This document shows positions 1-9,368 of a stretch of DNA of 42,902 nt, piece by piece; position 1 is the first letter of the stretch; each line of letters starts with the position of its first letter. The notes beneath the pieces were generated by a model. That model was not told the DNA's origin and made no database searches. It saw only the letters and a program-made list of their open reading frames with translations. The stretch spans positions 1 to 42,902 of the forward strand of contig JAOPWU010000112.1 in assembly GCA_025965515.1 (NCBI GenBank), in the 5' to 3' direction. The DNA is from Mycobacterium sp. Its GTDB lineage: Bacteria > Actinomycetota > Actinomycetes > RYN-182. The position numbers were made by a program, and so were the translations under genes.

Positions 1-1464
1 GCGAGTCCGCTCTACCTGCGGGTCACCGACCTCGCGGCCTACGCCGAGGCCCCGCCGGAGGTGCGCCGGCAGGTGGACGCCCTGGCACCCGAGCCCGGTG
101 AGCACATCGACCGGGACGCGACCTGGAGCGCGGTGCTGGCCGCGCTGGAGCTGCTGTACCCGTACGCGACCGACGGCGAGCCGACCGCGGACGCCCCCGA
201 GGGCGAGGAGCAGGACGGGTCCGTCGAGGCCGTGCGGCAGGTCGCCACCTTCAACGTGCTGGCCGAGCGGTACGGGTCGGACTGGCGGGAGTGGCCGGAG
301 CCGCTGCACGACCCCGCCTCGGCGGAGGTAGCGGCGGCGTGCGCCGGCGCGCCCGAGCGGCTGGCCTTCTGGCAGTGGGTGCTGCGCAGCTGCGCGCTGC
401 AGCTGGCGGCGGCGCAACGCTCGGGCCGGATGGCCGGGATGCGGATCGGCGTCGTGCACGACCTGGCCGTCGGCGTGGACCCGGGTGGCGCCGACGCGTG
501 GGCGCTGCAGGACGTGCTGGCGCCGACGGGCTGGTCGGTCGGCGCGCCGCCCGACTCCTTCAACCAGCAGGGGCAGGACTGGGGCCTGCCGCCCTGGGAC
601 CCGCGGGCGCTCGCGGAGGCGGGGTACGGGCCGTGGCGGGACGTGGTCCGCGCCGTGCTGTCGCTGGGCGGCGGGCTGCGGGTGGACCACGTGCTGGGGC
701 TGTTCCGGCTGTGGTGGGTGCCGCCGGGGGCCAGCGCCGCGGACGGCACGTACGTGTCCTACGACGCCGCGGCGATGCTCGGCGTGCTGGCGCTCGAGGC
801 CGCCCGGGCGCAGGCCCTCGTGGTGGCGGAGGACCTCGGCACGGTGCCCGAGTCCGCGGAGCGCGAGCTGGCCGAGCGTGGCCTGCTCGGCAGCGTGGTG
901 CTGTGGTTCGCCCACGACCAGGACGACGCCGGCCGCACGGTCTTCACCGACCCCGCGGCCTGGCGGGAGCTGGCCATGGCCTCGCTGTCCACCCACGACC
1001 TGCCGACCGCCGCGGGATGGCTGGAGCAGGAGCACGTGCGGGTCCGCGCGGCGCTGGGCGTCCTCGGCCGACCCGCCGCCGAGGAGGAGGAGCAGGCGAC
1101 CCGGGAGCGGGCCGCGCTGCTGGACCTGCTGGTCGACCAGGGGCTGCTGAGCGAGGAGCGCCGGGCGGTGGCTGACACCGGGCAGCTGCCGGATGCGTGG
1201 ATCGACGAGGTCGTGCTGGCGCTGCACCGGCTGCTGGCGTCGTCGCGGTCGGCGGTGCGGCTGGCCGCGCTCGGGGACGCGGTCGGGGACCGGGCGCAGC
1301 CGAACCTGCCGGGGGTGGCCGACGAGCGCTACCCGTCGTGGCGGCTCCCGGTGCGGGACGGGACCGGCCGGGCGCTCTCGCTGGAGGAGATCGTCAAGCA
1401 TCCCCGCGTGGCGGCTGTGGCCGACGTCATGGCCGCAGGCACTCCGGTAGATTCCGGAGCGTGA
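1..1464 (+). CDS. malQ: 4-alpha-glucanotransferase (MalQ), 5'-truncated by window edge
   Basis: Frame 1 is open from base 1 (ASPLYLRVTDLAAYAEAPPEVRRQ...). GH77-like motifs: LRVDHVLGLFRLWWVP, ALVVAEDLGTVP, STHDLPTAAGW, NLPGVADERYPSWRLPV. Confidence 0.93.
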   Translation, partial: ASPLYLRVTDLAAYAEAPPEVRRQVDALAPEPGEHIDRDATWSAVLAALELLYPYATDGEPTADAPEGEEQDGSVEAVRQVATFNVLAERYGSDWREWPEPLHDPASAEVAAACAGAPERLAFWQWVLRSCALQLAAAQRSGRMAGMRIGVVHDLAVGVDPGGADAWALQDVLAPTGWSVGAPPDSFNQQGQDWGLPPWDPRALAEAGYGPWRDVVRAVLSLGGGLRVDHVLGLFRLWWVPPGASAADGTYVSYDAAAMLGVLALEAARAQALVVAEDLGTVPESAERELAERGLLGSVVLWFAHDQDDAGRTVFTDPAAWRELAMASLSTHDLPTAAGWLEQEHVRVRAALGVLGRPAAEEEEQATRERAALLDLLVDQGLLSEERRAVADTGQLPDAWIDEVVLALHRLLASSRSAVRLAALGDAVGDRAQPNLPGVADERYPSWRLPVRDGTGRALSLEEIVKHPRVAAVADVMAAGTPVDSGA

Positions 1465-1898
1465 CCGCCTCGGACAGCCGTCCCCCGACCCCCCGTCCGT
1501 CCGACCGGGCCGGAGGGCCCGCCGTCCGACCGGTGAGCCGCCTCGCGGCCCGGTCCCGCCGGCTCGGCGTGCTGGCCGCCGCCGTGACAGCCGGCCTGGT
1601 CGTCCCGGGGATCGCGTCGGCCGACGTGGGCGACTTCGGCAGCCCCGACCCCATGAGCACCGGCCACCTCCTCGAGATCTTCGTGGGCGTGCCGCTGGTG
1701 GTCTTCGTGGTCGTCGCGCTGCTCGTCTACTTCCCGCGGCGCGGCGTGACCGCCGACCACTACCGCCCGGGGCGGCCGTGGCGCGGCACGGAGCCGGAGT
1801 GGACCACCGCCCAGGGCGACGCGCCGGAGCCCCAGTTCTCCGAGTCCGACCCCAAGATGGCGCTGCCTGGGGCCGGGGGAGCCGATGGCAGGTTCTAG
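1461..1898 (+). CDS. Small secreted/membrane protein of unknown function (signal-like N-terminus plus one further TM segment)
   Basis: GTG start overlaps the malQ stop (GTGA). Hydrophobic LGVLAAAVTAGLVVPGIASA, then LLEIFVGVPLVVFVVVALLVYF with a polar Pro/Glu-rich tail. Confidence 0.7.
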   Translation: MTASDSRPPTPRPSDRAGGPAVRPVSRLAARSRRLGVLAAAVTAGLVVPGIASADVGDFGSPDPMSTGHLLEIFVGVPLVVFVVVALLVYFPRRGVTADHYRPGRPWRGTEPEWTTAQGDAPEPQFSESDPKMALPGAGGADGRF

Positions 1899-2304
1899 CG
1901 GCTTCAGCGAGGCGCAGCGGGAGCGGCTGCGCGACGCGCTGGCGGCCGCGGAGCAGGCCACCGGCGTGCGCTTCCTCCTCCGCGTGGGTGACCTCGAGGA
2001 GCGTCCCCGCGCGCAGGCCGAGCGGCTGCTCGCCTGGTCGCTGGACCGGCCTGCGGGTGACCCGGCGGTCCTGCTCGCGGTCAGTCCCGCGCAGCGGCAG
2101 GCGGTCATCGTCACCAGTCGCGGCGCCCGTCCGCTGATCCCGGACCGCAGCTGCGCGGTGGCCCTCACCGCGTTGAAGGCGTCCGCCGGCATCGGCGACC
2201 TGACCGGCGGGCTGCTGCAGGCGGTCGCCCTGCTCGGCGACGCGGCCCGCGCGGGCCGCGCGCGGCAGAAACCCCGGCGGCAGCTCGCGCCCGGCCGGAA
2301 CTGA
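1885..2304 (+). CDS. DUF5130 (TPM-like) family protein
   Basis: ORF MAGSSGFSEAQRERLRDALAAAEQATGVRFLLRVGDLEE... overlaps the previous gene by 14 nt; pattern typical of actinobacterial DUF5130/TPM-like proteins. Confidence 0.68.
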   Translation: MAGSSGFSEAQRERLRDALAAAEQATGVRFLLRVGDLEERPRAQAERLLAWSLDRPAGDPAVLLAVSPAQRQAVIVTSRGARPLIPDRSCAVALTALKASAGIGDLTGGLLQAVALLGDAARAGRARQKPRRQLAPGRN

Positions 2305-2331
2305 GCCCCGCGCGGCGCGGGCAGCCCGTCG

Positions 2332-4890
2332 TCAGTCGTTCGCCACGTCGCACTGCTGCGCAGCCAGCGCCCGCGCCAGCGTCGCCCGCCCCTCGAGCAC
2401 CATGCGGCGGGCCGCCGGGTGCAGGGTCGGGTCGGCCAGGGCGGCATCCGCCGCGGCGATCGCCTCGGGTGTGGGCTCGCTCGGGAACAGCCCCTCGGTG
2501 ACGGTGCTGGCGGCCTCGACGCCGCGGGTGGCCCAGATCTCGGGCAGCGCGGCGAAGTAGGGCGCCAGGTACGGCGCCACCAGCGCGGCCTGCTCGCGCG
2601 GCGCGAACCCGGCCACCACCGCACGGCGCAGGTGGTTGGACAGCTCGTCATGCGCCACGACCTGGTGCCACACCTCCGCCTTCGCCTCCGGGGTCGGACG
2701 GGCCGCCCGGGCCGTCGCGGCCCGCTTGGCGCCGAACGCCGTGGCGTCGCGCGCGGCCTCCGCGTCGATCATCGCGTCGCCGGCCGCGCCCAGCACCACG
2801 AGCCGGACCAGCAGCCGCCAGCGCAGCTCCGCCTCGATCCGCAGCCCGGGCACCAGGCCCAGCGCCGACGGGTCCCCGTCCAGCAGCCCCTGCAGCAGCG
2901 ACACCTGCTCCGGGCCCGCCGCGGCGATCCATGCCTGGGCGAGCGACAGCTGCCGCTGGCTCGCCGGCTCCGCCCGGGCGAGCTGCTCGAAGCAGAACTC
3001 GGCCAGCTGCTGCCGCAGCGCGGCCTGGTGCTCCGGCGCGGCGTAGGTGCTCACCGCCAGCGCGAGCCGTGCCAGCTGCGTCTGCAGCAGCCCGATCTCC
3101 TGTTCGGCCGCGAGCGCGTCGAGCAGCAGCGGCACGTAGGCGGACGCGGGGAGCTCGGCGTCGCGCAGCTGGTCCCAGAGCGCGGAGTAGGCGAGCGCCC
3201 GGGCGAGCGGCGCGCGCAGCGCGGCGACGCCGGCCTCCCGCAGGGTGGTCATCGAGGCGTCGTCGAGCCGGATCTTGGCGTAGGTGAGGTCCTCGTCGTT
3301 CAGCAGCACCAGGTCGGGCCGGCGCCGGCCGACCAGCTCCGCCAGCTCGGTCGTCGCACCGACGACGTCGAGCTCCACCAGCGCGCGCCGCTCCAGGGCG
3401 CCGTCGGCGGCCCGGTCGTAGAGCCCCACCGCCACGCGGTGGCTGCGCAGGGTCGGGTGCTCCGCAGGTGCGGTCTGCCGGATCCGCGCCGCGGTCACCG
3501 TGCCGTCCGCCGCGCTCTCCATCTCGGCCCGCAGCGTGTTGACGCCGGTGGTCTCGAGCCACTCCGCGGCCCAGCCGGCCAGCTCGCGGCCGCTCGCCTT
3601 CTCCAGGCACGTCAGCAGGTCGGACAGGGTCGTGTTCCCGTAGGCGTACGTCTCGAAGTAGGTCCGCAGCCCGGCCAGGAACTGCTCCTGCCCGACCCAG
3701 GCGACGAGCTGCTTGAGGATCGACGCGCCCTTGCCGTAGGTGATGCCGTCGAAGTTCGTCAACACCGTGACGATGTCCGGGGCGTCGCTGGCCACCGGGT
3801 GCGTGGTGGGCAACTGGTCGGCGCGGTACGCCTTCCACTTCTCGCTGTTCGCGAAGGTGACCCAGGCGTTCGTCCAGCGGGTGTTGGAGCTCTGCGCCAG
3901 CGTCGAGATGAACTCGGCGAAGCTCTCGTTGAGCCACAGGTCGTTCCACCAGCGCATGGTCACGAGGTCGCCGAACCACATGTGCGCCATCTCGTGGAGC
4001 ACGGTCAGCGCCCGGCGCTCGCGGCGGTCCTCGGTGACCGGCCCGCGGAAGACGTAGTCGTCGAGGAACGTGACGCAGCCGGCGTTCTCCATCGCACCCA
4101 TGTTGAACTCGGGCACGAACAGCTGGTCGTACTTGCCGAACGGGTACGGGATCCCGAACGCCCGGTGGTAGAAGTCGAAGCCCTGCTTCGTGACGGTGAA
4201 CAGCTCGTCGGCGTCGAGGTCCCCGGCGACGGCCTGCCGGCAGAAGATGCCGAGCTCGATGTCGCCGTGCCGGTCGGTGACTCGGTGGTAGTGCCCCGCG
4301 ACCAACGCCGTGATGTAGGTCGAGATCCGCGCGGTCGGCGCGAACCGGTGCACCCGGGCCGGCTCGGCCGTCCCGTCGGCGGGGGACACGTCGGTCGCCG
4401 GGCTGTTGCTGACGACCTCCCACTCGGCGGGGGCGGTGACGGTCAGCTCGAAGGTGGTCTTCAGGTCCGGCTGGTCGAAGCAGGCGTACATGCGGTGGGC
4501 GTCGTACGCCTCGAACTGGGAGTACAGGTACACCTTGCCGTCGGTGTCGACGAACCGGTGGAGGCCCTCGCCGCTACGGGAGTAGGTGCCGGTTGCCGCC
4601 ACGACCAGCACGTTGTCGTCGATGAGCTCCGGGAGCGCGATGCGCTGGCCGTCCCAGTAGGACGGGTCGATCGACCGGCCGTTGAGGGTGATCGCCTGGA
4701 CGGACTCGCCGATGAACTCGCAGAACGTCGTGGCGCCGGGCCGGCTGCAGCGGAAGCGGATCTCCGACCGGGTGCCGAAGGTGGTCGGGCCCCGGGTGAG
4801 GTCGACCGAGACGGCATTGGCGGTGACCTCCAGGAGCTCGCCCCGGGCTTGCGCCTCGGTGCGCCGGAGGTCGGAGATGTTGACGCCCAT
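2332..4890 (-). CDS. pepN: Aminopeptidase N (M1 family)
   Basis: GAMENAG exopeptidase motif (NMGAMENAGCVTF) and zinc motif HEMAHMWFGDLVTMRWWNDLWLNESFAEF. Start chosen at MGVNISDLRRTEAQ rather than the longer ORF start at 4947. Confidence 0.95.
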   Translation of the reverse strand: MGVNISDLRRTEAQARGELLEVTANAVSVDLTRGPTTFGTRSEIRFRCSRPGATTFCEFIGESVQAITLNGRSIDPSYWDGQRIALPELIDDNVLVVAATGTYSRSGEGLHRFVDTDGKVYLYSQFEAYDAHRMYACFDQPDLKTTFELTVTAPAEWEVVSNSPATDVSPADGTAEPARVHRFAPTARISTYITALVAGHYHRVTDRHGDIELGIFCRQAVAGDLDADELFTVTKQGFDFYHRAFGIPYPFGKYDQLFVPEFNMGAMENAGCVTFLDDYVFRGPVTEDRRERRALTVLHEMAHMWFGDLVTMRWWNDLWLNESFAEFISTLAQSSNTRWTNAWVTFANSEKWKAYRADQLPTTHPVASDAPDIVTVLTNFDGITYGKGASILKQLVAWVGQEQFLAGLRTYFETYAYGNTTLSDLLTCLEKASGRELAGWAAEWLETTGVNTLRAEMESAADGTVTAARIRQTAPAEHPTLRSHRVAVGLYDRAADGALERRALVELDVVGATTELAELVGRRRPDLVLLNDEDLTYAKIRLDDASMTTLREAGVAALRAPLARALAYSALWDQLRDAELPASAYVPLLLDALAAEQEIGLLQTQLARLALAVSTYAAPEHQAALRQQLAEFCFEQLARAEPASQRQLSLAQAWIAAAGPEQVSLLQGLLDGDPSALGLVPGLRIEAELRWRLLVRLVVLGAAGDAMIDAEAARDATAFGAKRAATARAARPTPEAKAEVWHQVVAHDELSNHLRRAVVAGFAPREQAALVAPYLAPYFAALPEIWATRGVEAASTVTEGLFPSEPTPEAIAAADAALADPTLHPAARRMVLEGRATLARALAAQQCDVAND

Positions 4891-5061
4891 GTGCCTCGTT
4901 TCGTCGCCGGACCCGGCCACAGTTGCCGCAGTGTCACATCCTCCCACCGGCCGCCCCCGCCGTGACGGAACGGGCGCCCCGGGAGGGGCGTCGGCGCGGC
5001 ACCGGGACCCGGCCGCCGCCCGGCGGCATAGCGGCGACCCCGGGTGGCGTTGCTGTCAGAC

Positions 5062-5727
5062 ATGACGCTGACCCAAACGCAGACCACCGGTTCCCCGGCC
5101 GACGCCGCGACCACGACCACGATCGACTTCTGGTTCGACCCGCTCTGTCCCTGGGCGTGGATCACCTCGCGCTGGGTGCTCGAGGCCGCGCAGGTACGCG
5201 ACCTCGCGGTCCGCTGGCACGTGATGAGCCTCGCCGTCCTCAACGACGGCCGGGACATGGAGCCGCAGTACCGCGAGATGATGGACCGCGCTTGGGGCCC
5301 GGTGCGGGTGCTCATCGCGGCCGCGCAGGCCCACGGCGACGACGTCCTGCTGCCGCTCTACACGGCGATGGGCACGCGGGTGCACGGCACCGAGCGGAGC
5401 CTGGACGCCGATGTCGTCGCCCAGGCGCTGGCCGAGGTCGGGCTGCCGGCCGAGCTGGCCGCCGCGGCCGACGACCCCAGCTGGGACGAGCCGCTGAAGA
5501 AGAGCCACCACGCCGGCATGGACCCGGTGGGGTACGACGTGGGCACCCCCGTGATCCACGCCCCCGACGGGCAGGGCGGTTCCGTGGCGTTCTTCGGCCC
5601 CGTCGTCACGCCGATCCCGCGCGGCGAGGCCGCCGGCAAGCTGTGGGACGGGGTGCTGCTCGTGGCCGCCACGCCCGGCTTCTACGAGCTCAAGCGCTCC
5701 CGGACGGTCGCGCCGACGTTCGACTGA
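5062..5727 (+). CDS. DsbA-family protein similar to mycothiol-dependent nitroreductase (Rv2466c-like)
   Basis: [73 protein letters not shown]; active site CPWA. Confidence 0.87.
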   Translation: MTLTQTQTTGSPADAATTTTIDFWFDPLCPWAWITSRWVLEAAQVRDLAVRWHVMSLAVLNDGRDMEPQYREMMDRAWGPVRVLIAAAQAHGDDVLLPLYTAMGTRVHGTERSLDADVVAQALAEVGLPAELAAAADDPSWDEPLKKSHHAGMDPVGYDVGTPVIHAPDGQGGSVAFFGPVVTPIPRGEAAGKLWDGVLLVAATPGFYELKRSRTVAPTFD

Positions 5728-5737
5728 GCCGCGGCGC

Positions 5738-6457
5738 TCACACGACGATTTCGCAGCGCAGCCCCCGGCTGTCGCGCGGGGGGTCTCCGAGGTGCCCGCA
5801 GGGAAGCACGTCAGCGACCCCCCGCGCCCAGCGCAGCGCGCTCCAGGCGCAGGCCAGCGCGTCGAGCCGGTCGTCCGGTCGGCCGGGGGTGCCGCGTGGG
5901 GCGGTGACCGCCGTCGCGGGGATGTCCAGCTCGGCGAACCAGCCGGCGAGCGCGGCCTCCCGGGCCGCCCGCCCGGCCGCGACCTTCTTCGGGGCGGCGA
6001 GCGGCGCGCCCGCCAGTGCGGCGAACGACACCTCCGGGTGCACCTCGACGACCCGCCGCTGCAGGTCCGGCGTCAGTACGGCGTCCAGGGCGCGGATCCG
6101 GTCGACGATGTTCCAGGCCTGCACGGACAGCCGCCGCCCCGCCGCCCGCGCGGACAGGGCGCACGCCTGCTCGTAGCTGGTCGCCGCCAGCACCGCCCGC
6201 GCCGGCGTGGGGAAGACCGATGAGCGGCGGGGCCCCAGCCGCGTGCGGGCCGCGGCGTCGGCGGCGCGCGGCTCCGGGCCGTCCGGCAGCCCGATGGGCA
6301 TGTCGATGCCCGTCGCCGCGACCCCGTGCGCCGCCCCGGCGGCGAGGACCGCCGCGGGGTCGGCCAGCGCCAGCCAGCGGACCCCCGCGGGGGCGGCCGT
6401 GTCGACCAGCGCGCCGACCCACCCGCCCGGGCAGCCGTCCACGCCGAGGACGCGCAC
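5738..6457 (-). CDS. DUF429 domain-containing protein
   Basis: VRVLGVDGCPGGWVGALVD, GIDMPIGLPD, RRSSVFPTPARAVL, EVHPEVSFAAL, DDRLDALACAWSA; start placed at GTG 6457 to avoid overlap with rpiB. Confidence 0.85.
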   Translation of the reverse strand: MRVLGVDGCPGGWVGALVDTAAPAGVRWLALADPAAVLAAGAAHGVAATGIDMPIGLPDGPEPRAADAAARTRLGPRRSSVFPTPARAVLAATSYEQACALSARAAGRRLSVQAWNIVDRIRALDAVLTPDLQRRVVEVHPEVSFAALAGAPLAAPKKVAAGRAAREAALAGWFAELDIPATAVTAPRGTPGRPDDRLDALACAWSALRWARGVADVLPCGHLGDPPRDSRGLRCEIVV

Positions 6458-6499
6458 GCCCGCTCCTGTCGCTCGCGCGCCGCATGAGAGGCTCCCCGC

Positions 6500-6973
6500 G
6501 TGCGCGTTCACCTGGGATCAGACCACGCCGGTTTCGAGGTCAAGAACCTCCTCGCGGCCCGCATCGCAGAGCTCGGCCACGAGCCCGTCGACCACGGCCC
6601 CACGGGCTACGACGCGGAGGACGACTACCCCCCGTTCGTGCTGGCCGCGGCGGCCGCCACGGCCGCGGAGCCCGGCAGCATGGGCGTCGTGCTGGGCGGC
6701 TCCGGCAACGGCGAGGCCATCGCCGCGAACAAGGTCCCCGGTATCCGCTGCGCGCTCGCCTGGTCGGAGGAGACCGCCCGGCTGTCCCGCGAGCACAACG
6801 ACGCCAACGTGCTCAGCCTCGGCGCGCGGATGATCCCGCAGGAGCTCGCCCTGCGGCTGCTCGAGATCTTCCTGGCGACGGAGTTCACCGGCGAGACCCG
6901 GCACGTGCGCCGCATCGCCATGCTCACCGCCTACGAGGGGGACCACGTCCTGCCGCCGCGCCCCGGTGCCTGA
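6500..6973 (+). CDS. rpiB: Ribose-5-phosphate isomerase B
   Basis: MRVHLGSDHAGFEVKNLL, VVLGGSGNGEAIAANKVPGIRCALAWSEETARLSREHNDANVLSLGARM. Confidence 0.93.
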   Translation: MRVHLGSDHAGFEVKNLLAARIAELGHEPVDHGPTGYDAEDDYPPFVLAAAAATAAEPGSMGVVLGGSGNGEAIAANKVPGIRCALAWSEETARLSREHNDANVLSLGARMIPQELALRLLEIFLATEFTGETRHVRRIAMLTAYEGDHVLPPRPGA

Positions 6974-6978
6974 GCGGG

Positions 6979-7791
6979 GTGCCTGAGGGCCACACGGTCC
7001 ACCGGCTCGCCCGCGAGCAGCTGCGGCTGTTCGGCGGCCGCCCCTGGCGGGCCGCGAGCCCGCAGGGCCGGTTCGCGGCCGGCGCGGCGCTGCTCGACGG
7101 CCGCGTGCTGCGGAGCACGGAGGCGTTCGGCAAGCATCTCTTCTACGTCACGGACGACCCCGAGGCCCGGCTGCACGTCCACCTCGGGCTGTACGGGGCC
7201 TGGACGACGGGGGAGGGCGCGCCGCCCCCGCCCCGCGGCGCCGTGCGGCTGCGGCTCTCGACCGGCACCGACGGTGCCGGCGGCTGGGCCGACCTGCGCG
7301 GGCCCACCGTCTGCGAGGTGGTGACGCGGGCCGGACAGGACGCGGTGACGGCGCGGCTGGGCCCCGACCCGCTGCGGCGCGACGCCGTCCCCCTCCGGGC
7401 GTGCGAGCGCATCCTGCGCAGCCGCACCCCCATCGGCGCGCTGCTGATGGACCAGTCGGTGGTCGCCGGCGTGGGGAACGTCTTCCGGGCCGAGGTGCTC
7501 TACCGGCAGGCCATCGACCCGCACCGGCCCGGCCGGGACGTTCCGCCCCAGGAGGTCACCGCGCTGTGGGACGACCTCGTGGTCCTGCTGCGCGCCGGCG
7601 TCCGCGCCGGCCGCATCGTGACCACCCTGCCGGCGGACCGGTCCCGCCGCTCCGGCCCGCCGACCCTGGCGGACGCGCACTACGTGTACCGCCGGCAGGG
7701 GCTCCCGTGCCGGCGGTGCGGCACGGGAGTCCGCGCCGAGCCGTTCGTCGGCCGCACGCTCTACTGGTGTCCGGTCTGCCAACCGTCGTGA
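6979..7791 (+). CDS. Fpg/Nei family DNA glycosylase (endonuclease VIII-like) with C-terminal zinc finger
   Basis: GTG start; VPEGHTVHRLAREQ N-terminus, FGKHLFY, LMDQSVVAGVGNVFRAEVLYRQAIDP, and CRRCGTGV...LYWCPVC zinc finger. Confidence 0.92.
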   Translation: MPEGHTVHRLAREQLRLFGGRPWRAASPQGRFAAGAALLDGRVLRSTEAFGKHLFYVTDDPEARLHVHLGLYGAWTTGEGAPPPPRGAVRLRLSTGTDGAGGWADLRGPTVCEVVTRAGQDAVTARLGPDPLRRDAVPLRACERILRSRTPIGALLMDQSVVAGVGNVFRAEVLYRQAIDPHRPGRDVPPQEVTALWDDLVVLLRAGVRAGRIVTTLPADRSRRSGPPTLADAHYVYRRQGLPCRRCGTGVRAEPFVGRTLYWCPVCQPS

Positions 7792-7803
7792 CAGGCTGAC
7801 CGC

Positions 7804-8928
7804 GTGTACTCGCCGTCCGCCACCCCGCCCCGCCCGCTGCGCCTGTCCGGGTCCCCGTTGCCGGTCGTCGGCCGGCTGCGCGCCTACGTCTGCGGGATCA
7901 CCCCCTACGACGTCACCCACCTGGGTCACGCGACCACCTATCTGTGGACCGACCTCGCGCTCCGGGTCGCCCGGACGCAGGGCGTCGTCACGACGCTCGC
8001 CCGCAACGTCACCGACGTCGACGAGGCGCTCGTGCGGGAGGCGCGCCGCCGCGGTACGACGCCGGACCTGCTCGGCGCGCTGCAGCGGGCCGCGTTCGAC
8101 GGCACCATGGCGGCGCTGCGCATCCGGCGCCCGGAGCTGGAGCCGACCGCCGCACAGGCCGTCGGGCAGGTCGTCCAGCTGACCGCGGCCCTGCTCGCGG
8201 CGGACCGCGCCTACGTCGCCGACGGTGGCGTCTACGCCCGCACGCGCGACGCCCGAGTGCGCGCGCACCTCGACGAGCAGGCCGCCACCGAGCTCGCCCG
8301 TGAGTACGGCGACGACCCGGACGCCCCCGGCAAGGAGCACCCGCTGGACGTGCTGGTCTGGCGCACGGCGGGGGAGGGCGAGGCGTCCTGGCCGTCGCCG
8401 TGGGGCCCCGGCCGGCCGGGCTGGCACGCGGAGTGCGCGGCCATGAGCCTCGCGGCGTTCGGGTCGTCCGTGGACCTGCACGCCGGTGGCGCTGACCTCC
8501 GCTTCCCGCACCACGCGGTGGAGGCGACGCTGGCCGAGGCCGTGACGGGTGTCGCGCCGTTCGCCCGCGCCTGGCTGCACGCCGGGCTGGTCCGCATCGA
8601 CGGCGCGAAGATGGCGAAGTCGGCGGGCAACCTGGTGATGGTCGACGACCTCGTGGCGTCGGCCGGCGCCGCGACGGTCCGGATGCTCTGCCTCGGCCGG
8701 CCGTGGGCGGCGGACTGGGACTACACGCCGCAGGAGCTGGCCGACGCCGGTACCCGGTTGGAGGGGCTGTACGCCGCGGCGGGCCGCCCCGACCCGGCCG
8801 AGGCGGCCGCCGAGGCGGTCACCGCCGCGCTGCTGGACGACCTCGACACGCCGCGGGCGCTGGCGATCGCAGTCGAGGCGGGCGGCGGCGCAGCCCGGCG
8901 GCTCGTCGAGATCCTCGACGTCGGCTGA
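7804..8928 (+). CDS. MshC / cysteinyl-tRNA synthetase-like ligase (class I aminoacyl-tRNA synthetase fold, no anticodon-binding domain evident)
   Basis: YVCGITPYDVTHLGHATTY (HIGH-like HLGH), NVTDVDEALVREA, GRPGWHAECAAMSL, GGADLRFPHHAVE, KMAKSAGN (KMSKS-like), DDLDTPRAL; 374 aa. Confidence 0.82.
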   Translation: MYSPSATPPRPLRLSGSPLPVVGRLRAYVCGITPYDVTHLGHATTYLWTDLALRVARTQGVVTTLARNVTDVDEALVREARRRGTTPDLLGALQRAAFDGTMAALRIRRPELEPTAAQAVGQVVQLTAALLAADRAYVADGGVYARTRDARVRAHLDEQAATELAREYGDDPDAPGKEHPLDVLVWRTAGEGEASWPSPWGPGRPGWHAECAAMSLAAFGSSVDLHAGGADLRFPHHAVEATLAEAVTGVAPFARAWLHAGLVRIDGAKMAKSAGNLVMVDDLVASAGAATVRMLCLGRPWAADWDYTPQELADAGTRLEGLYAAAGRPDPAEAAAEAVTAALLDDLDTPRALAIAVEAGGGAARRLVEILDVG

Positions 8929-8944
8929 GCCGGAGGAGAAGGCC

Positions 8945-9349
8945 GTGGAGGTCCTGGCCGGCCGCGTGCTGTTGCGCCCGGCGGACGCAGCGGTGACCCA
9001 GGCGTTCTACCGCGACGTGCTCGGCCTCGCCGTGGCGCGGGAGTTCGGGCCGCCGGAGCACCGGGGCCTCGTCTTCCACCTGGGCGGGGGCTTCCTCGAG
9101 GTCTCGGGCCGCGCCGAGGAGCCCGCCGGGCCGGGTCAGCAGCTGTGGCTGCAGGTGCGGGACCTGGCCGCCGAGTGGGCGCGCGTGGTGGCGGCCGGGG
9201 CGCCCCCACTCCGGGCGCCGCGGCGGGAGCCCTGGGGGCTCGACGAGGCGTGGACCGCGGACCCGGACGGTGTCCGGATCGCGCTGGTCGAGGTCCCGGC
9301 CGAGCACCCGCTGCGCCGCGACACGCGCGCCCCCGAGGAACTGGGCTGA
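8945..9349 (+). CDS. VOC (glyoxalase/bleomycin resistance) family protein
   Basis: LRPADAAVTQAFYRDVLGLAVAREF...LVFHLGGGFLEV...WTADPDGVRIALVE. Confidence 0.82.
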   Translation: MEVLAGRVLLRPADAAVTQAFYRDVLGLAVAREFGPPEHRGLVFHLGGGFLEVSGRAEEPAGPGQQLWLQVRDLAAEWARVVAAGAPPLRAPRREPWGLDEAWTADPDGVRIALVEVPAEHPLRRDTRAPEELG

Positions 9350-9368
9350 GGGCCGTCCGGGAGGGGCT

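Noticed and set aside
2419-4965. 848-aa ORF opposite pepN
   Set aside because: Arg/Gly/Val-rich frame produced by high GC3 antisense to a clear M1 aminopeptidase; no recognisable domain.
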